The notes beneath the pieces were generated by a model, which worked only from the letters and a program-made list of their open reading frames with translations, did no database searches and was not told the origin of the DNA. From Lachnospira sp. UBA4285 (GTDB taxonomy: Bacteria > Bacillota > Clostridia > Lachnospirales > Lachnospiraceae): a stretch of DNA of 14,674 nucleotides. The stretch is taken from contig DGVL01000070.1 of assembly GCA_002394965.1 (NCBI GenBank), positions 1-14,674 on the forward strand, read 5' to 3'. The position numbers were made by a program, and so were the translations under genes. The number at the start of each line of letters is the position of its first letter. Positions within the stretch are counted from its first letter, which is position 1. Below, piece by piece: positions 1-6,231 of the stretch.

Positions 1-638
1 ACATCCGTGCCGGCGCCGCGGATATCCGCGCCCATGGCGTTCAGGAAGTTGGCCACATCCACGATATGCGGTTCTTTGGCGACATTTTCAAGGACGGTGT
101 AGCCGTCCGCCATGCAGGCCGCCAGCATCAGATTGATTGTGGCGCCGACGCTGACCACATCAAAGTAGATATGCGCGCCATGCAGGTGTTCTGCCTTCGC
201 GTAGATCATGCCGTGGTCCAGATCCACCGAGGCGCCGAGTGCCCGGAAGCCTTTCAGGTGCTGGTCGATCGGACGGCTTCCGATGGCACAGCCTCCCGGA
301 AGAGCCACGCTGGCCTCGTGATACTTGCCCAGCAGCGCGCCAAGCAGATAGTATGAAGCGCGGATCCGGCGGATATAGTCGTACTCTACGTCAATATTGG
401 TGATTCCCGTGCCGTTTATCTGCACGGAATTGCTGTACACATGCTGTACCTTGGCGCCGATTCCCTCGATCGCCTGCAGCATCACACCGGTGTCGCGGAC
501 ATTCGGGACGTTGTCGATGGAAACCGTCGAATCCGCCATGATCGCGGCCGCCAGAATTCCCAGTGCCGCGTTCTTTGCTCCCCCGATTGTAACAGAACCT
601 TTCAGCGGCGTGCCGCCTTTGATAATATATGCATCCAT
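1..638 (-). CDS. murA: UDP-N-acetylglucosamine 1-carboxyvinyltransferase (MurA), N-terminal part, cut by window edge
   Basis: MurA transfers enolpyruvate from PEP to UDP-GlcNAc, the first committed step of peptidoglycan synthesis, in the cytoplasm. The frame is open to the left edge, so 212 residues are present, about half of the usual 415-430. Visible motifs are GGAKNAAL (residues 19-26, with the Lys-Asn pair that contacts substrate), DVRDTGVML (46-54), and the catalytic loop GGCAIGSRPIDQHL, whose Cys117 corresponds to E. coli Cys115. It is therefore the fosfomycin-sensitive Cys type rather than the Asp type. The start is ATG at 638 (MDAYIIKGG). An in-frame ATG at 647 lies only 4 bases after AAAAGG, and the 638 start lies 13 bases after it, so either could be used. 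The gene has its own promoter upstream. Firmicutes often carry two MurA paralogs, and I cannot tell which one this is. Confidence 0.95.
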   Translation of the reverse strand, partial: MDAYIIKGGTPLKGSVTIGGAKNAALGILAAAIMADSTVSIDNVPNVRDTGVMLQAIEGIGAKVQHVYSNSVQINGTGITNIDVEYDYIRRIRASYYLLGALLGKYHEASVALPGGCAIGSRPIDQHLKGFRALGASVDLDHGMIYAKAEHLHGAHIYFDVVSVGATINLMLAACMADGYTVLENVAKEPHIVDVANFLNAMGADIRGAGTD

Positions 639-697
639 AGATCGCATCTGACCTTTTCTGTATACAGACGCCGGTATTGCTGCGCCTTCCCTCTTCT

Positions 698-714
698 GGC
701 AGCCGCCGGCTGCC
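698..714 (-). repeat. GC-rich inverted repeat in the murA leader
   Basis: GGCAGCC and its complement flank a 3-base loop, giving a perfect 7-bp stem. It lies between the predicted murA transcription start (about 724) and the start codon, so it would be transcribed in the 5' leader. On the minus strand it is followed by purine-rich sequence, not a T-run, so it is not a typical intrinsic terminator for the flavin-reductase unit. It may stabilise the mRNA or have no function. Confidence 0.5.
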
Positions 715-730
715 GTTACACAAGTATTGA

Positions 731-760
731 ATTCTATCATACTTTTGCACTTGCTGTCAC
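731..760 (-). promoter_or_regulatory. Predicted sigma-A promoter of murA (extended -10)
   Basis: On the minus strand, GTGACA (760-755, 5 of 6 match to TTGACA) is separated by 18 bases from TAGAAT (736-731, 5 of 6 match to TATAAT). TG sits one base upstream of the -10, giving an extended -10 element. The predicted transcription start near 724 leaves a leader of about 80 bases before murA. Confidence 0.65.
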
Positions 761-802
761 GGGAATCTTAACACAATGTACCTTGCCCGTCAAAATCACC
801 GG

Positions 803-1384
803 TCAGTGCCGCGAGCCGTGTCTCCGCTTCTTCACCGAGAAGCCGAACGTTCCGAGCCGGCTGCCGAGTGCCCGGTATTCTCCGTGTGAATAGCACACAA
901 GTCCCGAAGCGTTCAGCATCAGCTTCCCCGACGGTGCCAGGCAGCTCGCATCAGCCTGCACAGAGACAACCTTCGCGAGGAACAGATCGTGCGACCCGAG
1001 GTGTCTGACCTCTGTCACTTTGCACCCGATGTTCACCGGACTCTCCTCTATTCCGGGGGCCGTGACACCGGGAACAGAGCAGCGGTGCAGGCGGCAGCTT
1101 TCCCATTTGTCGAGGTCGCGCCCGCTCTTCACACCGCAGAAATCCGCCGGTCTTGTGAGACTCTCCGTGACCAGGTTGATGACGAATTCCCCCGATTCTG
1201 CAATCAAAGCATGGGAGAACCGGGAGGGTCTCACCGAGATCGAGACCATGGCCGGATCCGAGCAGACGGTCCCCGCCCACGCAATGGTCAGAATATTATC
1301 CCGGCCGTCTTTTCCGCGGCAGCTGACCATGACCGCCGGCACCGGATAGAGCATGTTGCCAGGTTTCAAGCTGATTTTCCCCAT
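803..1384 (-). CDS. Flavin reductase-like FMN-binding protein
   Basis: This 193-residue protein fits the flavin-reductase-like/flavoredoxin FMN-binding split-barrel family. It has the typical N-terminal LKPGNMLYPVPAVMVSC, then NILTIAWAGTVCSDPAMVSI, VRPSRFSH and GEFVINL, and a C-terminal segment GEYRALGSRLGTFGFSVKK. Members bind FMN non-covalently and act as flavin reductases or small redox carriers; the substrate here is unknown. Start choice: an ATG at 1390 overlaps the stop of the upstream Nudix gene as ATGA, but GGAAGGGG directly abuts it, while the ATG at 1384 has a proper 6-base spacing from that Shine-Dalgarno. I prefer 1384. The gene is translationally coupled to the Nudix hydrolase and has no promoter of its own, so both should be made together. 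No clear terminator follows it. Confidence 0.85.
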   Translation of the reverse strand: MGKISLKPGNMLYPVPAVMVSCRGKDGRDNILTIAWAGTVCSDPAMVSISVRPSRFSHALIAESGEFVINLVTESLTRPADFCGVKSGRDLDKWESCRLHRCSVPGVTAPGIEESPVNIGCKVTEVRHLGSHDLFLAKVVSVQADASCLAPSGKLMLNASGLVCYSHGEYRALGSRLGTFGFSVKKRRHGSRH

Positions 1385-1386
1385 CT

Positions 1387-2106
1387 TCATCCCCTTCCGG
1401 CCTTCGCGGCGATTTTATCCAGCCCTTCCAGAATCACAGCTCCGTGATCTGCCGCCAGAAGATCTGTCTTCACCACCCGGTACTGCCGGTTCTTAAAGAA
1501 AGCATCCGTGCGCTCCGAGATCTCAACCTCCGTGTGCGTAGTCACGTCTGCGTCCGTGTTCCTGAGCGTCAGCTGCCAGTACTGATATTTTATTCCGCCT
1601 TCTTCTCTTGTCCGGAGCTTTTTTCTTGATATAGAGAACCACCCCGCATCCTTCGCGTCGTCGCCTGCCCTCTCCTTTACGCTGCCGTCCGGAACCAGGG
1701 CGATGTACGCCGTCGTGATGATCCGGGTCCGCGGGTCTCGCTCCACATCCCCGTATGTCTTCATCTGCTCCCCGGCGATCCCGGTCAGTCCGGTCTCCTC
1801 CGCGAGCTCTCTTGCCGCTGCCGTGTCGAGATCCTCATGGAACTCCACAAAACCGCCGGGGAGCGCCCACCAGCCGATACTGGGATGATTTTTTCTTTTT
1901 ATAAGCAGGATCCTATCCGGCACAGGATTTCCCGCCGCGATCTGCCCGGCCGGCGCCTCAAAGATCAGATTGTCCACCGTATTGCAGGGCGAGTCATATT
2001 TCTTCGGATCGTATGCCTCCAGGAACTCCTGCAGAGTCAGCCCGTCGGCGTTTTTCTCCCCGGTCCCCGCAAATTTCCGGTTTTCTTCTTTCCGTAAAAA
2101 TGTCAT
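1387..2106 (-). CDS. Nudix hydrolase family protein (ADP-ribose pyrophosphatase-like)
   Basis: This 239-residue protein carries a perfect Nudix box, G-x5-E-x7-REUxEExGU, at residues 85-107 (GGFVEFHE, then RELAEETGL). WALPGGF precedes it, as in ADP-ribose and nucleotide-sugar pyrophosphatases. The Glu residues of the box bind Mg2+ and cleave an X-diphosphate bond. An N-terminal extension of about 45 residues (EFLEAYDPKKYDSP) precedes the fold, and a C-terminal strand region follows it. The substrate cannot be assigned; there is no winged-helix domain, so it is not an NrtR-type regulator. Start choice: the frame extends to 2154, but the ATG at 2106 has GGAAAGG 10 bases upstream and lies downstream of the predicted promoter, whereas the 2154 start has no Shine-Dalgarno and lies at the -10. 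It is the first gene of a two-gene unit with the flavin-reductase-like protein. Confidence 0.9.
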   Translation of the reverse strand: MTFLRKEENRKFAGTGEKNADGLTLQEFLEAYDPKKYDSPCNTVDNLIFEAPAGQIAAGNPVPDRILLIKRKNHPSIGWWALPGGFVEFHEDLDTAAARELAEETGLTGIAGEQMKTYGDVERDPRTRIITTAYIALVPDGSVKERAGDDAKDAGWFSISRKKLRTREEGGIKYQYWQLTLRNTDADVTTHTEVEISERTDAFFKNRQYRVVKTDLLAADHGAVILEGLDKIAAKAGRG

Positions 2107-2149
2107 ATTGTGCCGGCCTTTCCAGTTCTCACTGTCTCGTGTCACTGTC

Positions 2150-2177
2150 ATCATACCATATTCATATTCATTGTACG
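2150..2177 (-). promoter_or_regulatory. Predicted promoter of the Nudix/flavin-reductase unit
   Basis: TATGAT (2155-2150) is preceded by TG one base upstream, a good extended -10. The best -35 candidate is CGTACA (2177-2172, 3 of 6) at a 16-base spacing, so the element depends on the extended -10. Its -35 region overlaps the -35 of the divergent pfk promoter. Confidence 0.5.
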
Positions 2178-2199
2178 GCTTTAAAATCTATGCTAAACT
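2171..2199 (+). promoter_or_regulatory. Predicted promoter of the phosphofructokinase gene
   Basis: TTGTAC (2171-2176) lies 17 bases before TAAACT (2194-2199), and TG at 2191-2192 provides an extended -10. The predicted start of transcription is near 2206, leaving a leader of about 90 bases that contains the palindrome at 2222-2243. Confidence 0.55.
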
Positions 2200-2221
2200 A
2201 GAAGAATCAACAGAAAATGAG

Positions 2222-2243
2222 CAGATGTAAATATTTACATCTG
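2222..2243. promoter_or_regulatory. Perfect 22-bp palindrome in the pfk leader, candidate operator
   Basis: The half-site CAGATGTAAAT is followed immediately by its exact reverse complement, with no mismatch and no spacer. It lies about 16-37 bases downstream of the predicted pfk transcription start, where a bound repressor would block elongation. The central 14 bases (2226-2239) read TGTAAATATTTACA. This resembles the CcpA cre consensus TGWAANCGNTNWCA at every position except the central CG, which is TA here. The regulator is therefore unknown; it could belong to the LacI family or another dimeric regulator. As RNA it could fold only weakly, because the stem is AT-rich. Confidence 0.6.
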
Positions 2244-2295
2244 TGAAATCTGCCAAAAATCAGAGAAGCTCAGGGATCAAGGAGGAATCAACCGT

Positions 2296-3531
2296 ATGGA
2301 AGGAAATGTTATTGTCGGTCAGTCCGGCGGCCCTACGTCAGTCATCAACGCAAGTCTTGCCGGTGTCTACAAGACCGCCAAAGACCGGGGCGCAAAGAAT
2401 GTATACGGCATGATGCACGGAATCAAGGGCCTGATCGACGGAAAGTATGTCCGTCTGGAAGACAAGATCCGCTCTGATCTTGACATCGACCTGCTCAAGC
2501 GGACTCCTTCCTCGTTTCTGGGATCCTGCCGCTACAAGCTGCCGGAAATCCGGGAGAATGAAGACTTGTACAAAAAAATCTTCCGGCGTCTCACCGATCT
2601 GGACGTCAAGTACTTCTTTTACATCGGCGGCAACGACTCGATGGACACGATCAAGAAGCTCTCGGATTACGGCATTTTCATCAACAGCGACATCCGCTTC
2701 ATCGGCGTTCCAAAGACGATTGACAACGACCTGGCCGTGACCGACCACACGCCGGGATACGGCAGCGCCGCCAAGTTCATTGCCTCCACCATGAAGGAGA
2801 TCATCCGCGACGGCCTCGTATATGACTATCCGACCATCTCCATCGTGGAGATCATGGGGCGCAACGCCGGATGGCTCACTGCTGCTGCAGCTCTGGCCAA
2901 GGGCGAAGACTGTGAAGGCGTCGATCTGATCTATCTGCCGGAGAAGACATTTGACATCGATCATTTCATGGAGCGCATCCACGACCTGACGAGCCAGAAC
3001 CGCTCGCTTGTCATTGCGCTCTCTGAGGGCATCAAAGTGGCTGACGGGCGTTATGTCTTCGAGCTGGCCGATCACGTCGAGATGATCGACGCCTTCGGAC
3101 ACAAGCTGCTCTCCGGTTCCGCCAAGTTCCTGGCCGACAAGATCGCCGCTGAGTACGGCATCCGCACCCGTTCCATTGAATTTTCAACGCTGCAGCGCTG
3201 CGCCGCCCACATTGCATCCCGCGTGGATATCACCGAAGCCTTTAATGTCGGAGGCTCTGCCGTCAAAGAGGCATTCGGAGGTGAGACGGGTAAGGTCATC
3301 GTGCTCAAGCGCATCAGCGATGACCCGTACATGTGCATCACCGAGGCCTGCGACGTCCACAAGATCGCCAACATCGAGAAAAAGGTGCCTCTGAACTGGA
3401 TTACAGACGACGACTACGTGACGCAGGACATGATCAACTACATCCATCCGCTGATCCAGCAGGAACTTCCGCCGATTATGGTCGACGGCCTGCCCCGCCA
3501 CCTGAACCTCTCCCGCTGCCCGCAGGACTGA
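2296..3531 (+). CDS. 6-phosphofructokinase, probably pyrophosphate-dependent type
   Basis: This 411-residue PFK phosphorylates fructose 6-phosphate to the 1,6-bisphosphate in glycolysis. Motifs in order are GQSGGPTSVIN (8-18, phosphate-donor loop), IGGNDSMDT (110-118), GVPKTIDNDL (137-146, with Asp143 the expected catalytic base), TPGYGSAAKF, EIMGRNAGWLTA (185-196, sugar-phosphate binding) and LSEG. Asp114 and Lys140 occupy the positions that are Gly in ATP-PFKs (E. coli Gly104 and Gly124), and Asp plus Lys there is the established signature of PPi use. Asn113 replaces the usual metal-linked Asp of GGDDS. Translation starts at ATG 2296, with AAGGAGGA about 9 bases upstream. It is a single-gene unit between convergent and divergent neighbours. 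PPi use is inferred from residues, and ATP use is not excluded. Confidence 0.92.
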   Translation: MEGNVIVGQSGGPTSVINASLAGVYKTAKDRGAKNVYGMMHGIKGLIDGKYVRLEDKIRSDLDIDLLKRTPSSFLGSCRYKLPEIRENEDLYKKIFRRLTDLDVKYFFYIGGNDSMDTIKKLSDYGIFINSDIRFIGVPKTIDNDLAVTDHTPGYGSAAKFIASTMKEIIRDGLVYDYPTISIVEIMGRNAGWLTAAAALAKGEDCEGVDLIYLPEKTFDIDHFMERIHDLTSQNRSLVIALSEGIKVADGRYVFELADHVEMIDAFGHKLLSGSAKFLADKIAAEYGIRTRSIEFSTLQRCAAHIASRVDITEAFNVGGSAVKEAFGGETGKVIVLKRISDDPYMCITEACDVHKIANIEKKVPLNWITDDDYVTQDMINYIHPLIQQELPPIMVDGLPRHLNLSRCPQD

Positions 3532-3547
3532 GGCGCAGAAACTCTGA

Positions 3548-3563
3548 TCTGCCATCCGGCAGA
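3548..3563 (+). terminator. Weak hairpin between convergent pfk and the symporter gene
   Basis: TCTGCC and GGCAGA form a 6-bp stem with a 4-base loop just after the pfk stop, followed by CTTTACTT rather than a clean T-run. It sits in the short gap between two convergent stop codons, so it could help end transcription on the plus strand. The call is weak. Confidence 0.3.
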
Positions 3564-3565
3564 CT

Positions 3566-5089
3566 TTACTTCACACGGTCGAAGTCTTCCGTGATCCTGC
3601 TGTCCGGCGGCGCCGTGACGAGACTGACCGCCACATTGACCGCAAGTGCCGTGAGAAATGCCGGGAGAAGTTCATAGATGTTCCAGACGCCGCCCAGAGG
3701 TCTCACGGCGAATTTCCAGACGAAAACCATCAGTCCGCCGGAGAGAATCCCCGCCAGCGCGCCGGCGCCATTTGAGCGTCTCCAGTAAAGGGCGAGCAGT
3801 ACGACCGGCCCGAAGGCCGCCCCGAATCCTGCCCACGCAAAGGACACAATGCCAAATACCGAGCTGTCCGGATTCCAGGCGAGGAAGATGGCAACCAGCG
3901 AGATGATGAAGAGCGTTATGCGGGATACCAGGAGCGTCCTTTTCTCCGACATCTCCCGGTGAAAGAACCGGGTGAGAATATCATTGGAAACCGAGGATGA
4001 TGCGGCAAGAAGCTGGGAATCCGAAGTCGACATGGTGGACGCCAGGATGCCGGAGAGCACAATGCCGGCGACTAAAGCCGCCAGAATCCCGTGCTGCGCC
4101 AGATTGCCTGTGATCTCCACGATGACCGTCTCGGAAGCCGATCCTGACAGAGGGGCGATGAGCCCCTCTTTTGTCATGCCCAGTCCTGCCACGCCGATTG
4201 CCGCCGCGATTCCCATTGCCAGGAGCGCCCATACAGATGCAACCCGGCGGGAGACGGAAAGCTTCTTTTCATCTTCAATGGCCATAAACCGCAGCAGAAT
4301 GTGCGGCATGCCAAAATATCCGAGTCCCCAGGCCAGCGTCGAGACGATCGTCAGAAGGCCGTACGGCTTTGCCGCACCGGAAACAGGGTCATAGCTCTGC
4401 GTGAGAGACAGGTAGCCGGGCAGCGATCTGACACCCGCCGCCGCTGCGGCGGCACCGCCTGCCTTGTCAAGCGCAAACAGCAGGACAATGATCAGCGCAG
4501 CTGTCATGATGATGCTCTGGATCAGGTCCGTCAGGGATGCCGCAAGGAATCCCCCCGTCGAAGTGTAAAAGATGATGACCGCAGCCGAGACCACCATGGC
4601 TGCATAATAGTTCACGCCAAAAAGCGCCGAGAACAGCTTGCCGCAGGCCGCAAAACCGGAAGCCGTGTACGGGACGAAAAACACGATGATGATCAGCGCG
4701 CCGGCCAGAGTCAGAAGATTCTTTTTATCGCCGTAGCGCTTTGAGAAAAACTCCGGGACCGTGATCGCGCCGAGCTTTTCCGTATAGCGGCGAAGTTTTC
4801 TCGCGACAATGAGCCAGTTCAGATATGTCCCCGCTGCCAGGCCGACAGCTGTCCAGCCGACATCCGCCAGCCCTGACAGATACGCCAGCCCCGGAAGGCC
4901 CATCAACAGATAGCTGCTCATGTCGGACGCCTCTGCGCTCATCGCCGTGACCAGCGGTCCGAGCCTGCGTCCACCCAGATAAAAGTCTCCCGCCGTCTTG
5001 TTGCGGTCAGAGACCTTTACGCCGATCCACATCATACCGGCCAGATAGGCGACCATCACAATCAGAATTCCGATCTGAGCTGTAGTCAT
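3566..5089 (-). CDS. putP: Sodium/solute symporter, PutP-type (sodium/proline)
   Basis: This 507-residue inner-membrane protein of the SSS family has about 13 hydrophobic segments. Features matching PutP are the TM2 stretch SAEASDMSSYLLMGLPG (51-67, with Asp56 equivalent to the Na+-linked Asp55 of E. coli), the amphipathic YTEKLGAITVPEFFSKRYGD (102-121), STGGFLAASLTDLIQ (177-191), WGLGYFGMPHILLRFMA (254-270), and STMSTSDSQLLAASS (351-365, with Ser351/Thr352 equivalent to the Na2-site Ser340/Thr341). A low-complexity Gly-Ala tract lies at 211-219. It likely imports proline with Na+; the substrate is inferred from overall similarity. The start codon follows GAAGGA with good spacing. The gene sits 27 bases after the small unknown gene and appears to be the last member of the mtnN unit. 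Confidence 0.9.
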   Translation of the reverse strand: MTTAQIGILIVMVAYLAGMMWIGVKVSDRNKTAGDFYLGGRRLGPLVTAMSAEASDMSSYLLMGLPGLAYLSGLADVGWTAVGLAAGTYLNWLIVARKLRRYTEKLGAITVPEFFSKRYGDKKNLLTLAGALIIIVFFVPYTASGFAACGKLFSALFGVNYYAAMVVSAAVIIFYTSTGGFLAASLTDLIQSIIMTAALIIVLLFALDKAGGAAAAAAGVRSLPGYLSLTQSYDPVSGAAKPYGLLTIVSTLAWGLGYFGMPHILLRFMAIEDEKKLSVSRRVASVWALLAMGIAAAIGVAGLGMTKEGLIAPLSGSASETVIVEITGNLAQHGILAALVAGIVLSGILASTMSTSDSQLLAASSSVSNDILTRFFHREMSEKRTLLVSRITLFIISLVAIFLAWNPDSSVFGIVSFAWAGFGAAFGPVVLLALYWRRSNGAGALAGILSGGLMVFVWKFAVRPLGGVWNIYELLPAFLTALAVNVAVSLVTAPPDSRITEDFDRVK

Positions 5090-5116
5090 GAATTTCCTTC
5101 TCCCCTCAAAAAATCT

Positions 5117-5389
5117 TCAATCCTCTTCTATCACCTGCACATCCAGATATTGGAACGGGATCTCCTCCACGAAATTGTCCTGGCTGAAGCGGACGTGAGA
5201 CGTCCGCTGAAAGTCCCGGATGTTGCTGTCAAGCCATATCGGCTCGGACAGATCAAACTTCCGGCACGCCTCTGTGATTCCGGCAAAAATCTTCTTCGTG
5301 CGGTTTATCCGGGGATCTCCGTCCTCATAGACGGACTCGCCGACTGTGTGCCGGCTGCCGTCGATCATCCTGCACCAAAGACGAAACAT
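5117..5389 (-). CDS. Small conserved-looking protein of unknown function (90 aa)
   Basis: I do not recognise a named domain. The protein is small, soluble and charged, without a signal peptide or membrane segment. It has a mixed pattern suggestive of a compact alpha/beta fold: an N-terminal basic strand (MFRLWCRMIDGSRH), an acidic EDGDPRINRTKKIF segment, a helix AGITEACRKF, then SEPIWLDSNIRDFQRTSHVRF and an acidic C-terminus (QVIEED). From memory, similar 90-residue proteins occur in other clostridia, but I could not check this. The frame is real: it has an AAAGGAG Shine-Dalgarno that overlaps the end of mtnN, a 15-base gap to mtnN, and a 27-base gap to the symporter. It is co-transcribed with both, which gives context but no firm function. 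Confidence 0.75.
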   Translation of the reverse strand: MFRLWCRMIDGSRHTVGESVYEDGDPRINRTKKIFAGITEACRKFDLSEPIWLDSNIRDFQRTSHVRFSQDNFVEEIPFQYLDVQVIEED

Positions 5390-5404
5390 ATCCTGCGCTC
5401 TCCT

Positions 5405-6097
5405 TTATCTGGTCCGGACGAACTCCTGCACCGCACCGACCAGATGGTCAATTGCCTTTTTTTCAAAGACATCGTAATCCATCGTCGCCGAACCGTCTGC
5501 CTTGTCACTGATTGCCCTAAGAATGACGAATGGGATCCCGTTCAGCCATGCCGCCTGGGCGATCGCCGCGCCCTCCATCTCCACGCAGGAGGCGCCGAAG
5601 GTCTCCCGGATCCATTTCTTCTTATCTTGATCTGAGATAAAAGAATCCCCCGACGCGATACGACCTGTGTGAATACCGATATCCGGAACGGCTGTGCGGC
5701 AGGACTCCTGCGCGCGCCGCATCATCTGTGCGTCGGCAGGAAACTCCCGCTGCCCGAGCTGCGGGATCTCGCCCGGCAGATACCCCCACACTGTGGCGTT
5801 GACATCATAATACAGGGCATCTGAGGAAATCACAATGTCGCCGATATCGATTGCAGCGTCCAGTGAACCGGCGATTCCTGTGTTGATGAGCCCGGTCACG
5901 TTATAGTCGTCTGCCAGGATCTGGGCACAGATACCGGCGTTGACTTTTCCGACACCGGACTTCACAATGACGACGCTCTCTCCCTCAAGCGTCCCGGCGT
6001 GAAAGACCATCCCGGCCTTCGTCCTTGTACTGTCCTCTTTCATCCTCTCTATCAGTTCAGCCACTTCTTCCGGCATGGCGCCGATAATTCCAAGCAT
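5405..6097 (-). CDS. mtnN: 5'-methylthioadenosine/S-adenosylhomocysteine nucleosidase
   Basis: This 230-residue enzyme hydrolyses the N-glycosidic bond of methylthioadenosine and S-adenosylhomocysteine, releasing adenine and the thiopentose, in SAM recycling and AI-2 precursor formation. The N-terminus LGIIGAMPEEV supplies Glu11 (the acid/base residue, E. coli Glu12), and TGIAGSLD (73-80) is the purine-nucleoside-phosphorylase-family loop. VEMEGAAIAQ carries Glu175 (ribose contact, E. coli Glu174), and RAISDKAD carries Asp198 (adenine contact, E. coli Asp197). The length matches the family. The start follows GGAGGGG with a 5-6 base spacing. It heads the minus-strand unit with the small unknown gene and the symporter, driven by a strong extended -10 promoter divergent from murG. 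Confidence 0.96.
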   Translation of the reverse strand: MLGIIGAMPEEVAELIERMKEDSTRTKAGMVFHAGTLEGESVVIVKSGVGKVNAGICAQILADDYNVTGLINTGIAGSLDAAIDIGDIVISSDALYYDVNATVWGYLPGEIPQLGQREFPADAQMMRRAQESCRTAVPDIGIHTGRIASGDSFISDQDKKKWIRETFGASCVEMEGAAIAQAAWLNGIPFVILRAISDKADGSATMDYDVFEKKAIDHLVGAVQEFVRTR

Positions 6098-6125
6098 GTA
6101 TTCCCCTCCGGGTGTTTTTCGGCCA

Positions 6126-6154
6126 ATTATAACATATTTTTATTGACCGACACA
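6126..6154 (-). promoter_or_regulatory. Predicted promoter of the mtnN unit
   Basis: TATAAT (6131-6126) is a perfect -10, preceded by TG one base upstream (TGTTATAAT). The -35 at a 17-base spacing is TGTGTC (6154-6149), which is poor, so recognition relies on the extended -10. The predicted start of transcription is near 6119, about 20 bases before the mtnN ATG. Confidence 0.7.
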
Positions 6155-6166
6155 TCCTCTTTTTGA

Positions 6167-6195
6167 TTGTATCGTCCGATTGATAATGATATACT
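6167..6195 (+). promoter_or_regulatory. Predicted promoter of murG
   Basis: TTGTAT (6167-6172), a 17-base spacer and TATACT (6190-6195, 5 of 6) with TG at 6187-6188 make an extended -10 promoter. It starts transcription near 6202, about 30 bases before the murG ATG, and is divergent from the mtnN promoter. Confidence 0.65.
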
Positions 6196-6231
6196 TTACT
6201 GGTAAGAAGAAATTTGCAAAGAAGGCCTTCT

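Noticed and set aside
639..802. Terminator for the Nudix/flavin-reductase unit
   Set aside because: The only strong hairpin (698-714) lacks a T-run on the minus strand and lies downstream of the murA promoter.
2107..2154. Upstream ATG for the Nudix gene
   Set aside because: It has no Shine-Dalgarno and overlaps the predicted -10; the ATG at 2106 is better supported.
2338..3102. A 254-codon minus-strand frame inside pfk
   Set aside because: It is a shadow of the conserved phosphofructokinase frame, without motifs or start signals.
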